A DNA stretch of 5,200 nucleotides, from the NCBI RefSeq assembly GCF_937926365.1, contig NZ_CALAOH010000126.1, forward strand, positions 1-5,200, written 5' to 3'. Within the stretch, counting starts at the first letter, position 1, and the number at the start of each line of letters is the position of its first letter. The DNA is from an uncultured Azohydromonas sp. GTDB taxonomy: Bacteria > Pseudomonadota > Gammaproteobacteria > Burkholderiales > Burkholderiaceae_C. This document shows, one piece after another, positions 1-5,149 of the stretch. Below the pieces are notes generated by a model, which saw only the letters and a program-made list of their open reading frames with translations, ran no database searches and was not told the DNA's origin. The position numbers and the translations under genes are program-made.

Positions 1-54
1 AATCCTGGCGTCCGTGGCCGAGTTCTGTCAGCGAACTTCCGACTCGTACCACTA
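1..54. mobile_element. Partial insertion sequence, outer end (IS630-like)
   Basis: The last 23 bases of this element (30-52), read on the minus strand, begin GTGGTACGAGTC. They match the start of the element at 5150-5172 (GTGGCGCGAGTC) at 18 of 23 positions, in inverted orientation. The end is followed by TA at 53-54 inside the tetranucleotide CTAG (52-55), the junction expected for IS630-family elements, which duplicate TA and often target CTAG. The rest of the element, including any transposase, lies left of the window, so family assignment rests only on the end and the TA flank. It may be a separate copy of the element at 5148, or the opposite end of that same element if the molecule is circular. 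Confidence 0.5.
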
Positions 55-146
55 GGAAAGCGATGCAACAGCGTGATGGAGGCGGCAGCGCGACTTCAGG
101 CGAACCGCTGCCCCGAAATAGATATAGGGCGGGTCTCAAGGGGATG

Positions 147-171
147 AGCCGCGGGATCTTCCCTTGCGGCT
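147..171 (-). terminator. Hairpin downstream of rep, weak terminator candidate
   Basis: AGCCGC (147-152) pairs with GCGGCT (166-171), and GGGA (153-156) pairs with TCCC (160-163) around a 3-base loop with a 2-base bulge. It lies 40 bases past the rep stop codon. There is no T-run on the rep strand after the stem, so it is not a convincing intrinsic terminator. It could be an mRNA-protecting stem or have no role. Two further inverted repeats lie nearby: GGCAGCG at 84-90 with CGCTGCC at 106-112, and TCCGCG at 190-195 with CGCGGA at 203-208. No gene is visible between 55 and 210. Confidence 0.25.
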
Positions 172-210
172 TGAACATGGCGACAGCTATCCGCGCCCAG
201 CACGCGGAGT

Positions 211-1266
211 TCAGCCGGCAGTGCGCTTACTGATTGAAGGCGGAGACGGGATCAGCAGCAGGCCACTGGAGTCGGCAACGACCCTTGCCTGAGGGTACAG
301 CCCGAGAACGTCTTTCAGGTTGCGTTCGAAGTTCTCGCGAAACTTGTACTTGGACGCGTTGCTGCCGAACTGCAGTTGCAAGCCCTCCCAAGGCACTTTG
401 ATCGACCGTTCAATGATCGCATTGCGGTACGTCAGCCAGCAGTAGATGTCCATGGCCATGGCCGAGCGTGACAACGCCTTGAGGATCCGAAGGTCGATGG
501 GTACAGGGTTCTGCGCAATGGTTTCGTAGAAGCGCTCGGTGAGCTTGAGATTCGACTGCCACAGCATGGACTCCGCCGCCGACAGAGGGTCCCACCAAGT
601 CTCAATGCTGGCAGAGTCCACGATCCGGAAACCGTCCGACCGCCACTGGACAGCGTCAGGATCGTTGGACACGGAAATGTTGGCCGAGAACAGCCTCTGC
701 ATCTGGTTCTTGAGCAGGGTAATGGTGCCGCGTGCTCCGCCAGAAATGGTGTCCTTGCCAAGACTTGTCATGAACTCGGAAAGCGACGTTCCGAGCCGGA
801 GCTCGCGCTCCCGCTTCTTCACGACTTCGGTGGCGATCCACGCCAGGATCAAACGGGGATAGGCACCGTATGGATAGCCGATGCAAACAAGCTCGCTGGC
901 AGTGTATTTCTTGCCGCGTGCGTCAACCTTCTCGACATCTTTGTGCACATAGCCTGGTTGGATGACCAGGCTGACGTTGCCGCTACGCCTACCCCATGCC
1001 GGTGGATCGCCCTTGGGCTGCACGTACGGCAACGTTGCATGCACCAGCCATTTTGCGACGAAGCCGATGTTTCCCGATGTCTTCGCGTCCTCGGCTTCTA
1101 CCGCAAGTGCCTCCTCCCACAGCCGTTGCTGGCGATTTGCATCGGCACGTGCCTGCTCCGCCTTTGAATCACGCTTGACGAGCTTCAGTGATGGCTTTTT
1201 GCGGCGGTGCCCCACGAGCGAATCGGGGAGTAATTCCGACTGGATCTTCGACTCGGGAGTTGGCAT
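211..1266 (-). CDS. repA: Plasmid replication initiator RepA (RepA_C family)
   Basis: A 351-residue protein that I recognise as the plasmid-encoded RepA family (Pfam RepA_C type). It is expected to bind the iterons just upstream and start plasmid replication in the cytoplasm with host DnaA, helicase and primase. Residues 1-60 are charged and Lys/Arg-rich, probably a flexible tail. The family-like core runs from about 65 to 340. It includes a YPYGAYPRLILAWIATE segment (131-147), a LRLGTSLSEFM segment (157-166), the basic LLKNQMQRLFSANIS helix (184-198), a MAMDIYCWLTYR helix (270-281) and a C-terminal FRENFERNLKDVL helix (309-321). The length fits the family. The ATG at 1266 is the first start in frame. 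No clear Shine-Dalgarno sequence precedes it, so the exact start is less certain than the gene. An inverted iteron 56 bp upstream suggests autorepression. The gene points away from the iteron array, the usual arrangement for iteron plasmids. Family identity is from pattern recognition without a search; the incompatibility group is not determined. Confidence 0.85.
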   Translation of the reverse strand: MPTPESKIQSELLPDSLVGHRRKKPSLKLVKRDSKAEQARADANRQQRLWEEALAVEAEDAKTSGNIGFVAKWLVHATLPYVQPKGDPPAWGRRSGNVSLVIQPGYVHKDVEKVDARGKKYTASELVCIGYPYGAYPRLILAWIATEVVKKRERELRLGTSLSEFMTSLGKDTISGGARGTITLLKNQMQRLFSANISVSNDPDAVQWRSDGFRIVDSASIETWWDPLSAAESMLWQSNLKLTERFYETIAQNPVPIDLRILKALSRSAMAMDIYCWLTYRNAIIERSIKVPWEGLQLQFGSNASKYKFRENFERNLKDVLGLYPQARVVADSSGLLLIPSPPSISKRTAG

Positions 1267-1294
1267 GACTGGCGGGCTTACTGCAGTGGGGCGG

Positions 1295-1325
1295 ACTCTA
1301 TCTGATGGCTGTGGCTGTCGTCACG
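1295..1325 (-). promoter_or_regulatory. Weak candidate promoter of repA
   Basis: On the minus strand GTGACG (1325-1320) is followed after 18 bases by TAGAGT (1300-1295), a partial -35 and a 4/6 match to a -10, leaving about 28 bases to the ATG. The match is poor. Its main support is position: the -35 half overlaps the inverted iteron at 1322-1340, as expected if RepA represses its own transcription. Other starts further upstream are possible. Confidence 0.25.
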
Positions 1326-1340
1326 AAGATTCGGGGGAAT
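1322..1340 (-). repeat. Inverted outlying iteron at the repA promoter
   Basis: Read on the minus strand this is ATTCCCCCGAATCTTCGTG, which differs from the iteron consensus TTTCCCCTGAATCTTCGTG at two positions. It is opposite in orientation to the main array and lies 56 bp upstream of the repA start. A single inverted initiator site beside the rep gene is a common autoregulatory operator in iteron plasmids. That role here is inferred. Confidence 0.75.
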
Positions 1341-1391
1341 GAGCCAGCGGTTGGATTTGGCAGCTTTTTGACTTAGTAGTCGCGCGAGGCT

Positions 1392-1429
1392 CTGTGGCGG
1401 GCAACTTCGAACGAAGTTGTCCGCTACAG
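1392..1429. repeat. 38-bp near-perfect palindrome between repA and the AT-rich tract
   Basis: The left arm 1392-1409 begins CTGTGGCGGGCAAC and the right arm 1412-1429 ends with the matching TACAG, around a 2-base AA centre. Sixteen of 18 arm positions are complementary. The two exceptions (1396/1425 and 1401/1420) are G opposite T on the plus strand. A plus-strand RNA could therefore pair along almost the whole arm, while the minus strand would have two A/C mismatches. No T-run follows it. Possible roles are a single-strand initiation site, a protein-binding operator, or a stem in a counter-transcript to the rep leader. None can be chosen from sequence. Confidence 0.8.
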
Positions 1430-1446
1430 CGCCGAGTTCCACTAGC

Positions 1447-1455
1447 TGTGGATAT
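1447..1455 (-). promoter_or_regulatory. Near-consensus DnaA box at the rep-side edge of the origin
   Basis: The plus strand reads TGTGGATAT, 8 of 9 matches to the reverse complement of the DnaA box TTATCCACA. It sits just left of the AT-rich tract, so DnaA sites lie on both sides of the unwinding tract and iterons. A single 9-mer at 8/9 can occur by chance; its position is the main support. Confidence 0.4.
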
Positions 1456-1515
1456 AGAGTCTTACTACAGAGGAATTACAGTAATACAGGAGCGAAAATC
1501 ATCAATAAAATCAAC
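1453..1515. other. AT-rich tract, probable DNA unwinding element
   Basis: About two-thirds A/T by eye, clearly richer than the surrounding sequence. It lies immediately left of the first iteron at 1531. It contains TACAG three times (1466, 1477, 1485) and the palindrome ATTAC-A-GTAAT (1475-1485). In iteron origins an AT-rich segment next to the iterons is where the duplex first opens. The assignment is by position and composition. Confidence 0.55.
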
Positions 1516-1530
1516 GACTTGCGAAGCTTC

Positions 1531-1647
1531 TTCTCCCTGAATCTTCGTGTTTTCTCCCTGAATCTTCGAGAACTTTACCCTGGATCTTCGTGAATTCCCG
1601 GATTCACTTCCCCTGAATCAGCGTAGTTTTTTCCCTGAATCAGCGTG
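1531..1647 (+). repeat. Array of five direct 19-bp iterons (RepA binding sites)
   Basis: Copies start at 1531, 1552, 1574, 1607 and 1629. The consensus over all copies is TTTCCCCTGAATCTTCGTG. The first three end in ATCTTCGTG or ATCTTCGAG. The last two carry ATCAGCGT instead, so there are two subtypes. Start-to-start spacing is 21, 22, 33 and 22 bp, close to two or three helical turns, which places all sites on nearly the same face of the DNA. This is the expected arrangement for cooperative initiator binding and for control of copy number and incompatibility. Confidence 0.92.
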
Positions 1648-1679
1648 GATAACTTCGTTAATCCACAGGGTTATCAACA
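1644..1679. promoter_or_regulatory. DnaA box cluster with an inverted pair
   Basis: Three 9-mers match TTATCCACA at 8 of 9 positions: TTATCCACG on the minus strand (1652-1644), TAATCCACA (1659-1667) and TTATCAACA (1671-1679). The first two form an inverted repeat: GTGGATAAC at 1645-1653 pairs with GTTAATCCAC at 1657-1666 with one bulged A and a TTC centre. The cluster abuts the fifth iteron and overlaps its last bases, so RepA and DnaA sites are contiguous. Loading of host DnaA here is inferred from the motif. Confidence 0.65.
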
Positions 1680-1743
1680 GGATGCGTCAAATCGGTTCTG
1701 TTGAACGCATGGGCAGCAGGCCTTGGCGGCGCCGAGGCGATCT

Positions 1744-1762
1744 ATTCCCCTGAATCTTCGAG
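1744..1762 (+). repeat. Outlying iteron, direct orientation
   Basis: ATTCCCCTGAATCTTCGAG matches the iteron consensus at 17 of 19 positions, in the same orientation as the main array but 115 bp beyond its last copy. It may add to initiator titration or handcuffing rather than opening the origin. Confidence 0.8.
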
Positions 1763-1927
1763 CCGATGTCGTGAGCAGGCGACTGCACTGGGCCCCAAGA
1801 CTGGGTGCGCTGCGCCCGAAAGGTTGGTGAACCTTGTAAGCATCTTCCTTCGAGTCGCCCTTCGGACTGGAATGCCTGCCCTGGCTCTCGACGGCTTGCC
1901 GACCAAGAGGTCCGGGTGGTTCGCTGA

Positions 1928-1946
1928 CACGAAGATTCAGGGGAAA
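1928..1946 (-). repeat. Outlying iteron, inverted, near the parB end
   Basis: On the minus strand this reads TTTCCCCTGAATCTTCGTG, the consensus itself. It lies about 120 bp past the parB stop codon and is inverted relative to the main array. It mirrors the inverted copy at 1322, so the origin is bounded on both sides by inverted copies. It could titrate RepA or affect transcription leaving parB towards the origin; neither is shown. Confidence 0.8.
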
Positions 1947-2065
1947 GAGGTACTTCAGGCGCCCTGTCTGCGATTCAGCTGGTGTCCTGACCGGACTGAA
2001 GTCGCCCCCGATCGCATCCTTGGCGGTGCCGTGCCTTCTGCGCAAGTTGCCTGAGGCCATTCCCT

Positions 2066-3151
2066 TCACGCCTTTGTCACCTCATCGAACAGATCTCGCA
2101 CCACCTTGCCGACTTCCTGGTGCAGACGCTCAAGCAGTTCCGGCGAAACGTCCTCCAGCTTCAACTCAAGCTTGCGTTCCTTCTCGAAGAGTTTGAGTGC
2201 GCCGCGGCCGTGCTGTCCTTCGAACATGGTCCGGCCCGGTTTCGCGCGCTCGGGACGGTTTGGAGTTTGGCCTCTGAGCTTTGCAAGCTCCTGCTCGAGT
2301 TTCGGGACGGTGTTGTCGGCATTCGCCCTGTGAATCCGGGCGACTCCCCAGTCCACGGCGTTCTCTCCGCGACTCGCCACCACTTTCAGCATCTGGCTCA
2401 GGCAATACAGGTTGGCAACGCCATGCCAGCGTTCATTGGCGAAAGCGGCTTCAAGAACCTCCATGGGCATGTCAGCAACCGCCAGCGCCTTGGTGACAGC
2501 TGTCTCAGAGACTCCCATGGAGGTCGCCAGTTCTTGTTGAGAACTGAATACCTTGTTGTCCAGGAACTGGCGCCACCGCATTGCGTCGTCGAGGAACGTG
2601 GTGTCCCGCCGATTGCCATTGAGCGCGCGACTAAGGCGAGCCCGCTCCTGCGGCGTACCGGGTTCGGGGACAACGACGATCTTCAGGCCGGGCAGCGCCA
2701 CCATGCGGGCGGCACGCAACCGCCGGTGACCTCCCAGCAGCTCGTATTTGCCATCAGCACGAAGGAATGCATGGGCGTGCTCAAGCTGGCCCTGCTCCTT
2801 CATGTCCTGCGCCAGCTTCTCCAGTTCCTTCTGGTCAAAGAAAAAGCGCGAGTTCTCCCGGGACTCGACGATCTGGTCCAGCGGCACGGTGACGACACGC
2901 TCGCCCGTGAGGCCTCCTGCAATGGCCCGAGCCTGGGCTTGGCCGGCTGGGACGCTGACCTGGGCAACAGGAGGCAATGGCTTGAGCAGGTTGGGGTCCG
3001 TGGTTCGCAGACCCGGTCCGTTCAAGAGGGACTCCACGGCAGACCCTCCACCACCCGACCGGCTCTGGGCCTGGGCCCGACGCTGCATCTGGTCAAGTTT
3101 GCTGAGCTTCTTCTTCTCTTCCCCAGTCGAGACAGCTTCCTTGGTGGTCAT
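2066..3151 (-). CDS. parB: ParB-family partition protein (centromere-binding, CTP-switch type)
   Basis: A 361-residue ParB. It binds a centromere (parS), spreads as a clamp on neighbouring DNA and stimulates the ParA ATPase so plasmid copies separate. Residues 1-80 form a Lys/Arg- and Gly-rich tail likely to contact ParA. The ParB N-terminal nuclease-like/CTP-binding domain spans about 85-180, with VPLDQIVESRENSR (89-102), a helix with LEKLAQDMKEQGQ (110-122) and the GGHRRLRAA box (140-148), the counterpart of the GERRxRA motif. A helix-turn-helix follows at about 203-224 (SSQQELATSMGVSETAVTKAL). The C-terminal part (315-361) is charged and helical, probably the dimerisation region. The ATG overlaps the parA stop as ATGA and has a strong AAGGAGG site 7 bases upstream, so translation is probably coupled. 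The Glu of the usual box is His here. The best binding-site candidates are the palindromes at 4161-4671. Confidence 0.92.
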   Translation of the reverse strand: MTTKEAVSTGEEKKKLSKLDQMQRRAQAQSRSGGGGSAVESLLNGPGLRTTDPNLLKPLPPVAQVSVPAGQAQARAIAGGLTGERVVTVPLDQIVESRENSRFFFDQKELEKLAQDMKEQGQLEHAHAFLRADGKYELLGGHRRLRAARMVALPGLKIVVVPEPGTPQERARLSRALNGNRRDTTFLDDAMRWRQFLDNKVFSSQQELATSMGVSETAVTKALAVADMPMEVLEAAFANERWHGVANLYCLSQMLKVVASRGENAVDWGVARIHRANADNTVPKLEQELAKLRGQTPNRPERAKPGRTMFEGQHGRGALKLFEKERKLELKLEDVSPELLERLHQEVGKVVRDLFDEVTKA

Positions 3152-3975
3152 GCCAAGGCCTCCTTGCTCTTCGCCTTATTGCGTCGCTGTGCCCGGCCTC
3201 GTGGAAGGATGCCAACGTACTCCGCCAAGTACTTCAGTTGCTGTGACAACTTTTCCCGGGAAGCCTTTCCGGTCATGACCCTGCCGACGCTTGCCTTGAG
3301 CGCCGTCATTTCTTCGGCCGCGGCTGAAAAGGCGATGCCTTGCTCTACCACGTCAATGAGCGCGTCCTCGAGTGCGGGTAATGCCAACTCGGGCGCACCG
3401 TCCTCAAGGCGCTTCTGAAGCAGGTCAACAATCTGCACCATCTGCTTGACCTGGAGTTTGTGCACATTGAGCTGCGCGTGGACCGCGACTGGCACAACCC
3501 ACACCGGTGGCAAAGGCCGGGTTGGTGCCAACCGCTTGCGCTCTCCAAGCGCCTTGTGCAGTTCCAGGTACGTCTCGTTCTCCAGCGCGTCGATGTCCGT
3601 CTGCCCGGGCTTGGTGGGAATGATCACCACGTCGGCCGCCACGATCGCCGCCAAAGCTTCAGGCGCGTCCTTGGCCGGCAGGTCCACGAGAACGAAGTCC
3701 TGGCCTTGCCCCCGATGAGCAATCTGTACCGCGTAACTGGTCAGGTCTCGCTGACCGGTGACCGCATCCACAGGACAGAGTTCCGGATAGGCAAAGACCG
3801 GGAAGGCGCTGTTCTGGTTGATAGGTGGCGCGATGTTGGTGCACGAGTGCTGGGCGATGTCCGAGTCAACGATGACGACCCGGTAGCCATGGGCATGAAG
3901 CAGGTCGGCCATTGCCAGGCAGGTTGTCGACTTCCCCGTGCCACCCTTGGTATTGAAGAACACGACGGTTTGCAT
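3148..3975 (-). CDS. parA: ParA-family partition ATPase (Walker type)
   Basis: A 275-residue P-loop ATPase of the ParA/MinD superfamily that binds nucleoid DNA in its ATP form and moves ParB-bound plasmids. The deviant Walker A, KGGTGKST, is at residues 10-17. The A' region VDSDIAQHS is at 36-44. Walker B lies in FVLVDLPAKDAPEA (94-107), and the DVVIIPTKPGQTDIDALEN segment (115-133) follows as in the family. The P-loop begins within ten residues of the N-terminus, so there is no N-terminal DNA-binding domain of the P1/F ParA kind. That points to a short type Ib-like protein, although at 275 residues it is longer than the smallest members because of a basic C-terminal tail (about 255-275, RGRAQRRNKAKSK). 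The start at 3975 is fixed by the P-loop. No Shine-Dalgarno sequence precedes it and the upstream stretch is A-rich. It is the first gene of the parA-parB operon. Confidence 0.93.
   Translation of the reverse strand: MQTVVFFNTKGGTGKSTTCLAMADLLHAHGYRVVIVDSDIAQHSCTNIAPPINQNSAFPVFAYPELCPVDAVTGQRDLTSYAVQIAHRGQGQDFVLVDLPAKDAPEALAAIVAADVVIIPTKPGQTDIDALENETYLELHKALGERKRLAPTRPLPPVWVVPVAVHAQLNVHKLQVKQMVQIVDLLQKRLEDGAPELALPALEDALIDVVEQGIAFSAAAEEMTALKASVGRVMTGKASREKLSQQLKYLAEYVGILPRGRAQRRNKAKSKEALA
3159..3165 (-). promoter_or_regulatory. Strong ribosome binding site of parB inside parA
   Basis: The minus strand reads AAGGAGG, a full anti-Shine-Dalgarno match, 7 bases before the parB ATG. It lies within the last parA codons. 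With the ATGA overlap it fixes the parB start and suggests efficient, partly independent translation of parB. In contrast, parA and repA have no comparable site. Confidence 0.8.
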
Positions 3976-3982
3976 GGGCAGC

Positions 3983-4012
3983 AGTCTATTTTTGTTTTTG
4001 TTGTTGTGGCAA
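3983..4012 (-). promoter_or_regulatory. Candidate parAB promoter, possibly leaderless
   Basis: On the minus strand TTGCCA (4012-4007, 5/6 to -35) is followed after 18 bases by TAGACT (3988-3983, 4/6 to -10). The spacer is very A-rich (CAACAACAAAAAC then A-run). Only 7 bases separate the -10 from the parA ATG, so a start at the usual distance would fall on or next to the ATG. That would explain the missing ribosome binding site. Other promoters further upstream cannot be excluded. Confidence 0.35.
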
Positions 4013-4020
4013 GTATTGCG

Positions 4021-4078
4021 AACAGATGCTGTTGCGAAAGTGCTATGCCGGCGTCAACGTAAACGGATGGTTTGCGTT
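4021..4078. promoter_or_regulatory. Inverted repeats upstream of parAB, possible operator
   Basis: Two inverted repeats lie just upstream of the candidate par promoter. AACAG-atg-CTGTT occupies 4021-4033. AACGTAAAC (4056-4064) and GTTTGCGTT (4070-4078) form 9-base arms with one mismatch around a 5-base spacer. Partition operons are usually autoregulated by ParA, ParB or both, so these are reasonable operator candidates. Nothing in the sequence says which protein would bind. Confidence 0.35.
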
Positions 4079-4160
4079 CAGGACGGGAGGTGTGTGCTGT
4101 GCTTGAGGAGATAAATGGCAAATGGAGCGAAGTTCCTTGAGCATGCGGTAGCGTTTGCGT

Positions 4161-4182
4161 CCGGTTTCCTTGAGGAAACCGG
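4161..4182. repeat. parS-like palindrome 1 (best copy)
   Basis: Arms CCGGTTTCCT (4161-4170) and AGGAAACCGG (4173-4182) are perfectly complementary around TG. The core GTTTCCTTGAGGAAAC has the length and the GTTTC/GAAAC ends of the chromosomal parS palindrome (GTTTCACGTGAAAC core), with a different centre. It lies about 185 bp upstream of parA. Two half-sites precede it in the same orientation, CTTGAGGAG near 4102 and GTTCCTTGAG at 4132-4141, with centres 67 and 33 bp away. A role as ParB binding site is inferred. Confidence 0.7.
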
Positions 4183-4300
4183 CCAAGTTGCTCGACGCAT
4201 CAGAACAACAGACTCTGAAGCAAAAGGCCAACACATGCCTGGCAAGCACAGGCGCCGCTACAGCCGGCCTGTCATGTCCTCCATCTGGTCAATGGGACTG

Positions 4301-4318
4301 GGTTTCCTTGAGGACACC
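4301..4318. repeat. parS-like palindrome 2 (one mismatch)
   Basis: GGTTTCCT-TG-AGGACACC: the right arm has C where A is expected, so 7 of 8 arm pairs remain. The centre is 138 bp from copy 1 and the orientation is the same (TG centre). Confidence 0.65.
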
Positions 4319-4438
4319 AAAGCGGGTTTCTCCGTGCCCGCGGCGCCACGGATGACCGTTGCATTCACGCACGTTGATTCCGGTACGTTCGCTCATGCGC
4401 CGTGCCGTCAAGACAGTCATCGACGAATGAGCTTCATC

Positions 4439-4456
4439 AGTTTCCTCAAGGAAACC
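4439..4456. repeat. parS-like palindrome 3 (reverse orientation)
   Basis: AGTTTCCTCAAGGAAACC: the centre is CA, so the copy is reversed relative to copies 1 and 2. The 16-base core GTTTCCTCAAGGAAAC is intact. Its centre is 138 bp from copy 2, the same distance as between copies 1 and 2. Confidence 0.7.
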
Positions 4457-4653
4457 AGCGCGCGCTCCTCAACGAAGTTCAGACTGCAGCAATGACGCGG
4501 CTTGGGCTTTCTGTGCGCACAAGTTGAAATCAGCACAGTACGGAGACTGGGTGCCTGTGCGGTGCTGCCATCCTTACGGTCGCAGAACGCTTGCATGCAC
4601 GAGCCTCTGAGGCAGCGCCTCTGCAAGATGGCCAACCGAAATATCGGGCATGG

Positions 4654-4671
4654 AGTTTCCTCAAGGAAACC
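4654..4671. repeat. parS-like palindrome 4 (reverse orientation)
   Basis: AGTTTCCTCAAGGAAACC, identical over 18 bases to copy 3 and followed like it by AGC. It is 215 bp from copy 3. The sequence between the copies (4183-4300, 4319-4438, 4457-4653) is not visibly repeated and holds no gene I can defend, so the palindromes are conserved sites rather than part of a longer tandem repeat. Confidence 0.7.
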
Positions 4672-4748
4672 AGCACACCCTGCAGACCAATCGTGCAGTG
4701 CAAGGTCAGTGGTAGGGCCATGCAGAGGAGGTTGGACGCTGATTGGCC

Positions 4749-5149
4749 TAGTGCTCCGTCGCCGTAGCAATGAAACGTTTGGCACGGTGTGGAGTCTGCC
4801 CCGGGTAAGGCAACCGGGACACAGTCATGTTGGCCAAGCAGCATCCGGTGGAACTCAGTGCCGAGGACCACTCGGCGGTAGAGCGCGTGGCGCGCTCGTA
4901 CCGGCGCTCGACGCGGGAGTGGCTGCACGCTCGCGTCCTGCTGCGCTCAGCCGACGGGGTCGCGGACGCCGCCATTGCGGAGCAGTTGCGCAGCTGCGTG
5001 GCGACGGTTCGCCGGGTACGCCGGCACTGCGCTGAAGAAGGTTGGCAAGCCACAGTGTTCCGCCGGCCCCAAACGCACCGCAAGGCCCGCACGCTCGATG
5101 GCGCGGGCGAGGCGCAGCTCATTGCGCTGGACTGCAGCGAGCCGCCCTA
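4749..5149 (+). mobile_element. Truncated IS630-family element
   Basis: The probable left edge is TA at 4749-4750 within CTAG (4748-4751), with the element starting GTGCTCCGTCGCC about 76 bp before the transposase ATG. The transposase matches the N-terminal part of IS630-family enzymes and stops where another element begins at 5148. The right end and catalytic domain are missing. The left boundary is inferred from the CTAG/TA target pattern, because no partner inverted repeat remains to confirm it. Confidence 0.6.

Larger units (their letters stand above)
1322..1946. other. Replication origin region (iteron-type oriV)
   Basis: This is the long non-coding interval between repA and parB. It combines the elements of a theta-type iteron origin: eight copies of a 19-bp repeat in direct and inverted orientation, an AT-rich tract (1453-1515) on the rep side of the array, a cluster of near-consensus DnaA boxes (1644-1679) at the other end plus one at 1447-1455, and a large palindrome (1392-1429). 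The adjoining initiator gene supports the call. The minimal origin probably lies within about 1440-1680; copies at 1322, 1744 and 1928 are outliers. The remaining stretches, 1680-1743, 1763-1927 and 1947-2065, show no convincing gene or site. Confidence 0.8.

Noticed and set aside
1211..1230. A second iteron-like stretch inside repA (CCCCGATTCGCTCGTG on the minus strand).
   Set aside because: It needs an inserted base and several mismatches to align with the iteron. Too degenerate to claim.
1701..2054. A 117-codon plus-strand frame across the origin-parB interval.
   Set aside because: No recognisable domain and no ribosome binding site, and it includes iteron sequence and overlaps the competing minus-strand frame.
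1674..2069. A 131-codon minus-strand frame whose GTG start overlaps the parB stop as GTGA, with a GAGGTG upstream, so a third par operon gene was considered.
   Set aside because: It runs through two iterons and DnaA boxes, ends inside the DnaA cluster, and its protein is low-complexity in look with no recognisable domain. Most likely the chance opening of origin DNA.
3253..3262. TTCCCGGGAA palindrome near the parA 3' end, considered as another ParB site.
   Set aside because: It lacks the CCTTGAGG centre and lies in codons of a conserved gene. A 10-base palindrome is expected by chance.
2120..3418. A 432-codon plus-strand frame antisense to all of parB and the end of parA.
   Set aside because: The minus-strand product is an unmistakable ParB and ParA. 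The antisense frame is a shadow produced by GC-rich codon usage.
4161..4671. CRISPR-like array of spaced repeats.
   Set aside because: The repeats are short palindromes in mixed orientation with spacers over 100 bp and no cas genes. They fit protein-binding sites instead.
4417..4785. Minus-strand 122-codon frame across palindromes 3 and 4.
   Set aside because: It crosses the IS boundary and its FLEET-like peptides only reflect the palindromes. No ribosome site or domain was seen.
4502..5035. A 177-codon plus-strand frame running into the transposase fragment.
   Set aside because: It crosses the left edge of the IS630 element and overlaps the transposase in another frame. The protein shows no domain.
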